The notes under the pieces: generated by a model
Databases searched by the model: none
What the model was told of the DNA's origin: nothing
What the model saw: the letters and a program-made list of their open reading frames with translations, nothing else
Source of the DNA: Oscillospiraceae bacterium
GTDB taxonomy: Bacteria > Bacillota > Clostridia > Oscillospirales > Acutalibacteraceae
DNA length: 55,821 nt
NCBI GenBank assembly: GCA_015066405.1
Contig: SVOM01000007.1
Location: 1 to 55,821 of the forward strand
Reading direction: 5' to 3'
Shown here: positions 22,845 to 31,203 of the stretch, one piece after another
How positions within the stretch are numbered: position 1 is the first letter of the stretch
Layout of the letters: every line of letters begins with the position of its first letter
Program-made: the position numbers and the translations under genes

Positions 22845-23756
22845 TTATAAAGCATCAATATATCTGCACGCCGATATTGCGGCAACGGCGCCGTCAGCCA
22901 CAGCGGTTGCTACTTGGCGTACCGCTTTTTTGCGGCAGTCGCCCGCTACAAATACACCTGCCGTTTTGGTGGCGCAGGTTTCATCGGTATCTATATAACC
23001 GAATTTATCAAGGTCGGCTACATTCGAGAAGCTTTCGTTTTCGGGCTCAAGGCCTATTGCTACGAACATACCGTCAATTTGAAGCGTTGTTTCTTCGCCC
23101 GTGGCGGTTTTCTTGATAACAATGCTTGAAAGCGCATCCCCATCGGGAATTTTGCTGACAACCGCGCCCGTTATAATTTCGGCATTGCCGCGGCTGCGCA
23201 AAATTTCTTGCAAGCGCTCTTCGCCCGTTAAAAAGTCAAGATTTTGTACAACATAAACCTTTTTACAGGTCTCACAAAGCAGTATTGCTTCTTGCAAAGC
23301 CGAATTGCCGCCGCCAATTAAAGCTACTGTTTTATTGGCATAAAACGCGCCATCGCAAACAGCGCAAAAAGATATGCCCTCGCCTATGAATTTTTCCTCA
23401 TTTTCGAGTCCTAAATGGCGGTGCTTTGCGCCACCTGCAATTATAACCGATAGGCACTCATACTCGTTACCCTCTTCGGTTATAACGGTTTTTGTTTTGC
23501 CGTTGTCTTTTATTTCGGTTACGGTTTCAATCTCAACGTCAGCGCCCTGTGCTAAAACCTGCGAGGTTATGCTGTCAGCCAGCTCGCTACCGCTTACACT
23601 CTCAAAACCGGGGTAATTTTCAACCTTTGGGGAAGATGTTATTTGTCCGCCAAAGCCGTTTTTCTCAAGAATAAGCACGCTTTTATTTGCACGGCGTGCA
23701 TATATTGCGGCGGTAAGTCCCGCAGGGCCTGCGCCTACTATAACAATATCATACAT
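22845..23756 (-). CDS. trxB: Thioredoxin reductase
   Basis: A 303-residue NADPH- (or ferredoxin-) dependent flavoprotein that reduces thioredoxin-like proteins. FAD motif VGAGPAGLTAAIYA (7-20), redox centre CAVCDG with C131 and C134, nucleotide loop IGGGNSALQEA (about 146-156) and the final FAD motif GVFVAGDCRKK (about 268). The NADPH-site HRRxxxR motif is not obvious (after the GGGNSA loop comes VVQNLDF), so the electron donor may not be NADPH. AAGGAG precedes the ATG. It lies 53 bases after nrdD, behind a terminator-like hairpin. Confidence 0.92.
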   Translation of the reverse strand: MYDIVIVGAGPAGLTAAIYARRANKSVLILEKNGFGGQITSSPKVENYPGFESVSGSELADSITSQVLAQGADVEIETVTEIKDNGKTKTVITEEGNEYECLSVIIAGGAKHRHLGLENEEKFIGEGISFCAVCDGAFYANKTVALIGGGNSALQEAILLCETCKKVYVVQNLDFLTGEERLQEILRSRGNAEIITGAVVSKIPDGDALSSIVIKKTATGEETTLQIDGMFVAIGLEPENESFSNVADLDKFGYIDTDETCATKTAGVFVAGDCRKKAVRQVATAVADGAVAAISACRYIDAL

Positions 23757-23776
23757 TATAATTCTCCTTAAAAGAA

Positions 23777-23799
23777 ACGGGGCGGTTTTTCCGCCCCGT
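23777..23799 (-). terminator. Terminator-like hairpin between nrdD and trxB
   Basis: Minus-strand stem ACGGGGCGG / CCGCCCCGT with a 5-base loop, followed by TTTCTTTT. It would end most nrdGD transcripts while read-through feeds trxB; I found no separate strong trxB promoter in the gap. Confidence 0.65.
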
Positions 23800-23809
23800 A
23801 TTTACTTTT

Positions 23810-26182
23810 TTACTGAACCGACTGAATAAATTTCTTAATATTCGAAACCGATACAAATTTTTCAGCGTTACCGCCGGCAACTTTAACGAGTGTCGGTGCC
23901 TGCTTGATACCGAGCGACTCGGTAAGCGCTACATTTTGCTCAGCCAATACCTTATTGTAGGTGATACCGGCTTTGTCAAGCAATGCTTCGGCTATCTTGC
24001 AGTTGGGGCAGGTTGCCGATTTAAAGAGATATACGCCGTCAGCCAAGGTGTTTTCGGCCGCTGCAGCATCGCAATCGCAACCATCCTCCATCGGACCCTC
24101 GTGAGTGAGCACCGAGTTTGCGATATCGTAGGTCTTACGCTCGCGGTATTCCTGTGCTTTACCATCGTTCCAGTTTTTAACGGGGCGATAGTAACCTGTA
24201 ATACGGCTATAAACCTCTGTTTCCTTTCCGCACTTGGGACATTCGTAGGTTTCTCCTGCAATATATCCGTGCTCCTTACATACTGCGTATGTGGGAGACA
24301 GTGTATAGTAAGGTAAGCGGTAGTTTTCAGCTATCTTGCGAATAATTGAAGCCGCTGCCTTCCAGTCGGGCAATTTTTCGCCGATAAATGCGTGGAATAC
24401 TGTACCTGAGGTATAAAGTGTTTGCAATTCATCCTGAACATCAAGCGCTGTGAAGATATCATCGGTATAACCAACGGGTAAATGTGAAGAGTTGGTGTAG
24501 TAAGGTGTATCTGCATCGGATGCGCAAATGATATCGGGGTAGTGCTTGCGGTCGTGCTTAGCAAGACGGAAAGAGGTTGACTCAGCAGGCGTAGCTTCCA
24601 AGTTATAAAGGTCGCCGTACATTTCCTGATAGTCAGACAAGCGCTCTCTCATGTGATTCAGCACTTCTTTAGTGAATTCCTGAGTCTGCTTTGTGGTCAT
24701 ATCACTGCGAAGCCACTTAGCGTTAAGACCTGCTTCATTCATACCAACAAGACCGATGGTTGAGAAATGGTTATTAAATGTTCCAAGATAACGCTTTGTG
24801 TAGGGATAAAGTCCCTCATCAAGCAACTTTGTAATGATAGTACGCTTAATTTTGAGTGAACGAGCCGAAATATCGAGCATATGGTCAAGGCGGCGGAAGA
24901 AATCAGCCTTATCTTCAGCTAAATAAGCGATTCTCGGCATATTGATGGTAACAACACCAACAGAACCTGTGCTTTCGCCACTACCGAAGAAGCCACCCGA
25001 CTTTTTGCGAAGCTCACGTAAATCAAGACGGAGTCTGCAGCACATTGAACGAACATCGCTCGGCTCCATATCGGAGTTTACATAGTTTGAGAAATACGGA
25101 GTACCGTATTTGGATGTCATTTCAAAGAGAAGCTTATTGTTCTCGGTTTCTGACCAGTCGAAATCGCGTGTGATAGAGTAGGTCGGAATCGGATACTGGA
25201 AGCCGCGGCCGTTAGCATCGCCCTCGATCATAATCTCGATAAATGCGCGGTTAACCATATCCATTTCTTTTTTACAGTCGCCGTATTTGAAGTCCATACG
25301 CTTACCGCCAACGATAGCATATTCATCTTCCAAGTCGTGCGGAACTGTCCAGTCAAGAGTTATGTTGGTAAAGGGTGCTTGTGTACCCCAACGAGAAGGA
25401 GTGTTTACACCGTAGATAAAGGACTCAATGCACTTTTTAACTGCATCATAGCTTAAGTTGTCTGCCTTAACGAACGGTGCTAAATAGGTATCAAAGGACG
25501 AGAAGGCTTGAGCGCCTGCCCATTCATTTTGCATAATGCCTAAGAAGTTAACCATTTGGTTACAAAGGGTTGCAAGGTGCTTTGCGGGGGCAGATGTAAT
25601 CTTGCCGCCAACACCGCCGAGGCCCTCTTCAATAAGCTGTTTTAAGGACCAACCTGCACAGTAGCCTGTGAGCATTGAAAGGTCGTGGATGTGAATATCG
25701 GCATTTTTATGTGCCTTGGCAATTTCATCATCATAGATTTCAGAAAGCCAGTAGTTAGCTGTGATAGCACCTGAGTTATTAAGGATAAGACCGCCTACAG
25801 AATAGGTAACGGTTGAATTCTCCTTAACACGCCAGTCAAGGTTCTTAACGTATTGATTAACAATCTCTTTATAATCGAGAATTGTTGATTTCATATTACG
25901 TAATTTTTCTCTCTGTCTACGGTAAAGGATGTATGCCTTGGAAACGTCGGCATAACCTGCCTGAACTAAAACGGTTTCAACGCTATCCTGGATATCCTCA
26001 ACTGCAATAAGTCCGTTTTGCACCTTCGGCTCAAAATCGGAAGTTACCTTGAGCGCCAAAAAGTCGATAATATTATCGTTGTAATTGCGCTCGCAAGCTT
26101 CGAAAGCTTTTTTGATTGCATCGGAAATTTTGGCTATTTCAAAATCCACCTGAATGCCGTCTCGTTTAATTACCTTGTACAT
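23810..26182 (-). CDS. nrdD: Anaerobic ribonucleoside-triphosphate reductase with C-terminal glutaredoxin-like domain
   Basis: A 790-residue class III ribonucleotide reductase making dNTPs anaerobically through a glycyl radical. Domains: an ATP-cone (about 1-95, MYKVIKRDGIQVDFEIAKIS), the ten-stranded barrel with ADIHIHDL and NTPSRWGTQAPFTNI, a zinc site (C635, H638, C648, C651) and the glycyl radical loop RITGYYRPV (G663). After an acidic linker with CDCD, residues 715-790 form an extra thioredoxin/glutaredoxin-like domain: VYLFKSATCPNCKIAEALL with redox CPNC at 725-728 and a cis-Pro loop KQAPTLV. That domain suggests built-in or docked thiol reductant. nrdG lies 17 bases upstream. Confidence 0.95.
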   Translation of the reverse strand: MYKVIKRDGIQVDFEIAKISDAIKKAFEACERNYNDNIIDFLALKVTSDFEPKVQNGLIAVEDIQDSVETVLVQAGYADVSKAYILYRRQREKLRNMKSTILDYKEIVNQYVKNLDWRVKENSTVTYSVGGLILNNSGAITANYWLSEIYDDEIAKAHKNADIHIHDLSMLTGYCAGWSLKQLIEEGLGGVGGKITSAPAKHLATLCNQMVNFLGIMQNEWAGAQAFSSFDTYLAPFVKADNLSYDAVKKCIESFIYGVNTPSRWGTQAPFTNITLDWTVPHDLEDEYAIVGGKRMDFKYGDCKKEMDMVNRAFIEIMIEGDANGRGFQYPIPTYSITRDFDWSETENNKLLFEMTSKYGTPYFSNYVNSDMEPSDVRSMCCRLRLDLRELRKKSGGFFGSGESTGSVGVVTINMPRIAYLAEDKADFFRRLDHMLDISARSLKIKRTIITKLLDEGLYPYTKRYLGTFNNHFSTIGLVGMNEAGLNAKWLRSDMTTKQTQEFTKEVLNHMRERLSDYQEMYGDLYNLEATPAESTSFRLAKHDRKHYPDIICASDADTPYYTNSSHLPVGYTDDIFTALDVQDELQTLYTSGTVFHAFIGEKLPDWKAAASIIRKIAENYRLPYYTLSPTYAVCKEHGYIAGETYECPKCGKETEVYSRITGYYRPVKNWNDGKAQEYRERKTYDIANSVLTHEGPMEDGCDCDAAAAENTLADGVYLFKSATCPNCKIAEALLDKAGITYNKVLAEQNVALTESLGIKQAPTLVKVAGGNAEKFVSVSNIKKFIQSVQ

Positions 26183-26199
26183 AATTCTTCTCCTATCTC

Positions 26200-26886
26200 T
26201 TAACCCCGAGATGCAACTCGTGGGATATATTTTTTTACTTTTTCAATAATTATTTCGGTTTCATCAGCCGAAAAGCTTGATAGACCGCTGCTATTAAGCA
26301 AATTGCCCGAATCGGTAAATTTTTGGATGAAATAATTTTCATCGGGCTTTAATAATTTTGCTATTTCCTCAAAATCGGAAATGGTATGTATGCCCTTTAC
26401 GGCAGTTGTGCGAAATTCGTACTGCACGCCGCTTTTTCGTATAATCTCCATACTTTCCTTAAATACCGAAAAATCGATTTTAACGCCCACAGCACACTCA
26501 TAATTGTCGGGTGCGGCTTTGATGTCCATCGCAACATAGTCGATTTTGCCGCTATCGAGAATTTTTTGAAGCTTTTTGGGGTTTGCCCCATTGGTATCAA
26601 GCTTTACGCTGACACCAATTTCTTTGCATTTTTCTACAAACGATAATAAATCGGGTTGCAAAAGCGGTTCGCCACCCGTAATGCACACCCCATCAATAAT
26701 GCCCGCGCGTTTTTTTAGATACTCTAAAACATCACACTCAACGCTACCTTGTTCGGTAGGATTTAACACAAGGGAGCCGTTATGACAAAACGGGCACCGT
26801 AGATTACAACCCCCCGTAAACACCGTGCAAGCGGTTTTACCGGGGAAATCAAGCAATGTTAACTTTTGGAAACCTTGTATATTCAT
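26200..26886 (-). CDS. nrdG: Anaerobic ribonucleoside-triphosphate reductase activating protein
   Basis: A 228-residue radical SAM enzyme that installs the glycyl radical in NrdD. The [4Fe-4S]/SAM motif is CNLRCPFC (C27, C31, C34), followed by HNG; GVCITGGEPLLQ (about 67-78) binds SAM and LDTNGANPK follows. It is the longer Clostridial NrdG type (Y-x-x-x-L core with IIEKVKKYIPRV end). It is transcribed first from a consensus promoter with an NrdR box just upstream, then nrdD follows 17 bases later. Confidence 0.93.
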   Translation of the reverse strand: MNIQGFQKLTLLDFPGKTACTVFTGGCNLRCPFCHNGSLVLNPTEQGSVECDVLEYLKKRAGIIDGVCITGGEPLLQPDLLSFVEKCKEIGVSVKLDTNGANPKKLQKILDSGKIDYVAMDIKAAPDNYECAVGVKIDFSVFKESMEIIRKSGVQYEFRTTAVKGIHTISDFEEIAKLLKPDENYFIQKFTDSGNLLNSSGLSSFSADETEIIIEKVKKYIPRVASRG

Positions 26887-26924
26887 AACGCTCTCACTTT
26901 TGTCGATTTTTGCGGTGCTTCATT

Positions 26925-26953
26925 AGTATATCATAAGAATATACGCGTGTCAA
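26925..26953 (-). promoter_or_regulatory. Consensus promoter of nrdG-nrdD
   Basis: Minus strand TTGACA (26953-26948), 17-base spacer, TATACT (26930-26925), about 40 bases upstream of nrdG. Confidence 0.85.
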
Positions 26954-26961
26954 CACCCAAA

Positions 26962-26977
26962 ACACAAAATATTGTGG
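26962..26977. promoter_or_regulatory. NrdR box
   Basis: ACACAAAATATTGTGG, a 16-base near-palindrome matching the known NrdR consensus ACACAATATATTGTGT (read on the minus strand as CCACAATATTTTGTGT) at 14 of 16 positions. It lies 8 bases upstream of the -35. A weaker copy around 26992-27007 has its centre 30 bases away, close to the three helical turns typical of NrdR box pairs. Confidence 0.75.
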
Positions 26978-27023
26978 TCTGTTAAAAAACAAAACAATAG
27001 ATATTCCGTTTTTTACCATATAA

Positions 27024-27058
27024 AAAAACCGCGATTTTGCCGTAAAATCGCGGTTTTT
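27024..27058 (-). terminator. Terminator of the leucine-rich protein gene
   Basis: AAAAACCGCGATTTT / AAAATCGCGGTTTTT, a 15-bp stem with a 5-base loop and T run in either direction. Confidence 0.85.
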
Positions 27059-27129
27059 AACATATTTCTTTGCGTAAAAATATCATCAAAAAAATATTTA
27101 AAAAGTTTTATTTTTCTATTATAAAATTA

Positions 27130-28227
27130 TTACTTATCTTTTTTCTTTTTCTTTCTTTTGTTTTTTAGCACAACCAAAATAACAACCATAACGCAAACAG
27201 CAATTATTACTACCGTTACTGCCACAATTATCACAATAAGCAATAAACTACTGTCTTGTGAGTTTGCGGAGTTCGCATTATTGTCTGGCTGAGTGTTGTT
27301 TTCGCTGCTGTTGTTTCCGTTCTCGTTAGTGCCGTTATTGTCGCCTGTGCTGTCAGTTACAGGGGCTTTTGTTATGCCGCGTTCCTCGCACTGCTCTTCA
27401 AGCTCATCTAATTTTTCTTGACTTACCTTTATAAAGCTGGCATTAACATACCACTGCTCACCTTTATGGGTTGTAACTGTGTCCTGCTGATATTCCTTTA
27501 CAAACTCTTCAACCGTGGAATCATCCAAGCAGTAGAACTTATATTTGAGTTCTCTGCCGGCTGGGTTCCAAATAATTGCACTTGTTTTATCGGTGTGAAC
27601 AGCATATTCCGACGGCTCGCCAAGCTCTATATCGGGGTTGCAAAAATAGAGCGAAGTATCCAGTGAAAAATAGCAGAATGCCGATGCCGCGATTTTATAC
27701 ACCGACTCGGGAAAAATCAGTTCGCTACATGCCTTACCAACATAAAGCGCGCCCACCTTAAACTCTTCAACACCCGGAGATATAACAATATCCGCGCAGG
27801 GTGCCACCACAAAACTTGACGGAATCACCCTTAAGTTACCGGGAATAACTATCGACATAAGAGCAGTGCTTTTAAAAGTGTTGTAGTCTGCCGTATGTAA
27901 AGAATAAGGCAACGTTACTTCGGTTAAGTTGGTGCAATCCTGGAAAACCGAGTTTCCTAATTCCTCTATACCCTCAGGCACAACAACGCTTGTTACATCG
28001 GTGTTGCCGTAAAATGCTTTGGTATCGATTCTTGTAACGGGATTGCCATCTTCATCAACTGCGGGGACCACAACATCGCCACCAGGGCCCACATATTCAA
28101 GTAACACACCGTCTATAATGTCGAAATCATCGTAGTTTATGTCGGTTGCGCTTGTGGGAAATGCCGCAATTAAACAGCAAGATAAAAGGATTAACAAAGT
28201 TATAACACTTGCAATAAGTTTTTTCAT
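27130..28227 (-). CDS. BspA-type leucine-rich repeat surface protein with C-terminal membrane anchor
   Basis: A 365-residue exported protein. Signal peptide MKKLIASVITLLILLSCCLI, then LRR_5-type repeats (about 40-215) such as TRIDTKAFYGNTDVTSVVVP, EGIEELGNSVFQDCTNLTEV and PESVYKIAASAFCYFSL. A linker rich in Asn, Gly and Ser follows (about 290-320, NNSSENNTQPDNN), then one membrane helix (about 325-350) and a strongly basic tail KNKRKKKKKDK. It probably displays an LRR domain outside and anchors in the membrane. ATG 28227 has GGAGAG 5 bases upstream; a TTG 18 bases earlier is not preferred. It resembles the giant LRR protein at 32295-39290 but has an opposite-charge tail. Confidence 0.85.
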   Translation of the reverse strand: MKKLIASVITLLILLSCCLIAAFPTSATDINYDDFDIIDGVLLEYVGPGGDVVVPAVDEDGNPVTRIDTKAFYGNTDVTSVVVPEGIEELGNSVFQDCTNLTEVTLPYSLHTADYNTFKSTALMSIVIPGNLRVIPSSFVVAPCADIVISPGVEEFKVGALYVGKACSELIFPESVYKIAASAFCYFSLDTSLYFCNPDIELGEPSEYAVHTDKTSAIIWNPAGRELKYKFYCLDDSTVEEFVKEYQQDTVTTHKGEQWYVNASFIKVSQEKLDELEEQCEERGITKAPVTDSTGDNNGTNENGNNSSENNTQPDNNANSANSQDSSLLLIVIIVAVTVVIIAVCVMVVILVVLKNKRKKKKKDK

Positions 28228-28324
28228 AATATCTCTCCACAACAAAATTATTTGATTTAATTATAAATTATTAAGGTGCGAAAATCTATGTACAAATCAA
28301 AGCGTTTTATGTATTTTGTTAAAA

Positions 28325-29137
28325 TTACAACATAACTGCATTTTTAAATACCGATAAATCTACATCATTAGATTTAAGGTCAGGTAGTTGAAATTCAAGG
28401 CCGACCGACTTGTATTTTGCGCCCGCCATAGTGTTATAGCGCATAACCTCTACCCTGTTTTCGCCTGCAAGGGAAGCAATACCTTTTAAATTTTCGGGTG
28501 TATCGGTAATTCCCGGGATAAGTGGTAGGCGCAAAACAAACTCTTTACCGCTTTTCTCTAAAATTCGGTAATTTTCAAGTATTTGTTTGTTGGAAACTCC
28601 CGTATATTTTATGTGCTCAGCTTCATTTGCCAATTTTAAATCGAAGAGTACATAATCAACCTGCTCCAACACCATTTTGAACTTATCGCTCGGCGCATAG
28701 CCACTGGTTTGCAGTGCTTTATGTATGTTCGGCAGTTTCTTGGCTGTTTCGGCCACAAAATCGGCCTGTAAAAGCGGCTCGCCACCCGAAAAGGTAACGC
28801 CGCCGCCAACGCGGTTTAAAAACGTTGCATAGGAATTCAGTTTTTCAGCCAGTTCATCACTCGACATTAATTTACCGCTAATGGACACAAGACCTTTTGG
28901 GCACGCATGTATACAACGCGAAAATGGTTGACACTCTGCGTGAGCGCAACCTTTTTTACAAAGTCCACAGTGTACACAAAGGTTTTCCTTGACCATAAGC
29001 TGCGGTTTTGCCGATAGCCCCTCGGGGTTATGGCACCACAAACAACGCAAGGGACATCCCTTTAGGAACACGGTTACACGACTGCCGGGGCCGTCGTGTA
29101 CCGTCATTTCCTTAATATCAAATACTGTGCCTATCAT
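28325..29137 (-). CDS. Glycyl radical enzyme activating enzyme with extra iron-sulfur cluster domain
   Basis: A 270-residue radical SAM protein. The SAM cluster motif is CPLRCLWC (C28, C32, C35) followed by HNPEG. Between it and the barrel lies a ferredoxin-like insert with cysteines C54, C57, C60, C64 and C69, C75, C79, seen in activases of dehydratase/decarboxylase-type glycyl radical enzymes and lacking in the classic PflA. VTFSGGEPLLQ (about 114-124) and LPLIPGITD are conserved. The start overlaps the partner gene's stop (29134-29137), so enzyme and activase are translationally coupled. Confidence 0.9.
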   Translation of the reverse strand: MIGTVFDIKEMTVHDGPGSRVTVFLKGCPLRCLWCHNPEGLSAKPQLMVKENLCVHCGLCKKGCAHAECQPFSRCIHACPKGLVSISGKLMSSDELAEKLNSYATFLNRVGGGVTFSGGEPLLQADFVAETAKKLPNIHKALQTSGYAPSDKFKMVLEQVDYVLFDLKLANEAEHIKYTGVSNKQILENYRILEKSGKEFVLRLPLIPGITDTPENLKGIASLAGENRVEVMRYNTMAGAKYKSVGLEFQLPDLKSNDVDLSVFKNAVML

Positions 29138-31119
29138 ATTGTGTATTCCTGACGGGCGAGCACGTGGTCTTGATATTCCTTATCAAGCTCAACAAAATAT
29201 GCGCTCCAACCCCAAATACGAACAACCAACTGGCCGTGATTTTCAGGATGCAGCTGGGCATCTCTCATCTTTTCGGCATTTACGGCATTGAGCTGCAACT
29301 GATGTCCGCCCATATCAAAGTATGATTTTACAAGGCGTGCAACCTTGCCGATACTGTCGTTATTATTGAACATACCGCCGTGGAATTCAAGCGTTAGGGG
29401 ACCACCGTTAATGGTTTTACTGAAGTTTTGCTTACTAAACGAAGATATAACCGAAATCGGTCCCGGCATTTTAGCAAAAATACTGCCCGAGAAATTGGTG
29501 CCGAACGGCTCACCCTTACGTCTGCCATCGGGCGAAGCTCCGATTTCAGCAGCGTGCCACAAGTAAAACATAGCTGAGCCCGTACCTGCGCGCCATTTAC
29601 CGCCACGACAGTTTGTTTTGGTGGCAAGATAATCTGCACAGTATTCGAGCATTTCTACGCTAATTAAGTCAACATAATCATCATTTTGGCCCATTTTGGG
29701 GGCTTCATAACGAAGAACCGCCAACATATCGCTATCGTTAGCAAAGTCCTCGTCAACTGCCTTTATATACTCCTCTACCGTGAAGCGTTTTTCATCAAAT
29801 ACATACTTCTTTATGGCGGCAATAGAGTCTGAAGCAGTAGCAATACCTGTACCGTGTATACCAAAGTTGTTATATTTACCGCGAACACTGATATCATCCA
29901 CCGAAAATAAAGTCTTCATAAACGGTGATGGTACAAACCACAAATCCTTTATATTATCGGTAATTTTATCGCATTCTGCCCTAATTTCAGACTTAACGGC
30001 ATCCATAAATTCTTGGAAGGTTTTGCAGTTCGGCAGTGCTTTATGAAACGCCTTATCTACAACACCCGGATAAGACAGCGCACCGATATTGCCAACATCT
30101 GCGCCAACGCGGGGCACGATGAATTCCCAACAAGCAGCAACTACGTAATCACGCGCATCCTTTTCTTCGTAGCCCAAATTCATAAGCCCTTTTATAACAA
30201 CATCATCGTTGCTGTACTGCGGGAAGCCAAGACCTGCCTTGGTAAGCTCGGTGCCAAGTTCATAAATCTCAATAGGTGTGTTTTTGTTTACACGGAGATT
30301 GATTTTGGGGTCGATGAGCAATAAATTACGGCTTGCTTCAAGGCACATTTTAGATAGGTCGCTGAATACCTCGTTTCCATTTTCATCCATACCGCCAAGC
30401 ACCAACGCCTGACCGTTGTCGCCCTGCTGAACACCTACATAGGTATCACTATCCTTGTTAAAGGACAAGAAAAAGTCCTCAACAAGCTCGAGCGCGGTTT
30501 CGTAAGTGTAAACCCCTGCATCCATATCTTTTTTGAAATACGGATACATATATTTATCAAATCTGCCAACTGTGTTGTGATAGTTGCCCTCTATCCACAT
30601 AGCGTAGTGAATTATGCGGAAGAACTGCAATGCTTCGCGGAAGTTGGTTGCAGCATAACGCGGCACGCGAGCGAGTGTATCGGCAATATCTTGTCTTCCC
30701 TGACGCTCAGCCTCGGCTTTATAGCGGTCGGCAAGATTGATAATGGCATCAATACTGCGGCGGCTATATTCATCAGCCGTTTTGCGAAGCTCTAAAAGTC
30801 CCTTTGATAACACCATACCATAATCGGGCGACAAATTGGAAATATAACCGAGCTCGTGAATAAAGTGTTTAGATTTTATCTCCTTCCACTCTTCTTCAGT
30901 AAAGCAATCGGGAATATTGCTGATTGTACGCATAAAACATATTTTTTCATCCGGTAAAATTACGGGAGTTTCGGCCGCGGTCATACGCTCAAAGCGGTCG
31001 GTCATACGCTCCACGGGCGATAAACCCTTCTCGCTATATTCTTTACCTAAATCCCAGTCCACTGTTTTACGGAACTGATGATGTTTTTTTGCAATTATAT
31101 ATTGTAATAATTCAGACAT
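29134..31119 (-). CDS. Glycyl radical enzyme of the PFL/dehydratase superfamily, subtype unassigned
   Basis: A 661-residue glycyl radical enzyme, about 100 residues shorter than typical PFL or glycerol dehydratase. The radical loop near the C terminus reads RIWGWSAYFVELDKEYQD with the glycine at 637. The active-site thiyl cysteine is C330 in AACWEFIVP: the C-x-E pattern is that of dehydratases and decarboxylases, whereas PFL has adjacent cysteines. The x is Trp here, where Val is usual. The substrate is unknown. ATG 31119 is preferred (AAAGGGG 8 bases upstream) over a start 51 bases earlier, which lies at the promoter. Confidence 0.88.
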   Translation of the reverse strand: MSELLQYIIAKKHHQFRKTVDWDLGKEYSEKGLSPVERMTDRFERMTAAETPVILPDEKICFMRTISNIPDCFTEEEWKEIKSKHFIHELGYISNLSPDYGMVLSKGLLELRKTADEYSRRSIDAIINLADRYKAEAERQGRQDIADTLARVPRYAATNFREALQFFRIIHYAMWIEGNYHNTVGRFDKYMYPYFKKDMDAGVYTYETALELVEDFFLSFNKDSDTYVGVQQGDNGQALVLGGMDENGNEVFSDLSKMCLEASRNLLLIDPKINLRVNKNTPIEIYELGTELTKAGLGFPQYSNDDVVIKGLMNLGYEEKDARDYVVAACWEFIVPRVGADVGNIGALSYPGVVDKAFHKALPNCKTFQEFMDAVKSEIRAECDKITDNIKDLWFVPSPFMKTLFSVDDISVRGKYNNFGIHGTGIATASDSIAAIKKYVFDEKRFTVEEYIKAVDEDFANDSDMLAVLRYEAPKMGQNDDYVDLISVEMLEYCADYLATKTNCRGGKWRAGTGSAMFYLWHAAEIGASPDGRRKGEPFGTNFSGSIFAKMPGPISVISSFSKQNFSKTINGGPLTLEFHGGMFNNNDSIGKVARLVKSYFDMGGHQLQLNAVNAEKMRDAQLHPENHGQLVVRIWGWSAYFVELDKEYQDHVLARQEYTI

Positions 31120-31141
31120 ACTATCTGCCCCTTTCAACCTC

Positions 31142-31170
31142 ATTATACGATAAAAATTTTTTAAAGTCAA
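31142..31170 (-). promoter_or_regulatory. Promoter of the glycyl radical enzyme operon
   Basis: Minus strand TTGACT (31170-31165), 17-base spacer, TATAAT (31147-31142). Confidence 0.85.
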
Positions 31171-31201
31171 TATAAAAATAGTAATTATTCCTATTTTTAT
31201 A
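31171..31201 (-). terminator. AT-rich terminator after the SGNH gene
   Basis: TATAAAAATAG / CTATTTTTATA around a 9-base loop, just past the SGNH stop; AT-only stems are weaker terminators. Confidence 0.5.
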
Positions 31202-31203
31202 AA

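Noticed and set aside
29134-31119. Pyruvate formate-lyase (pflB)
   Set aside because: It lacks the adjacent active-site cysteines of PFL, is about 100 residues short, and its activase has the extra cluster domain.
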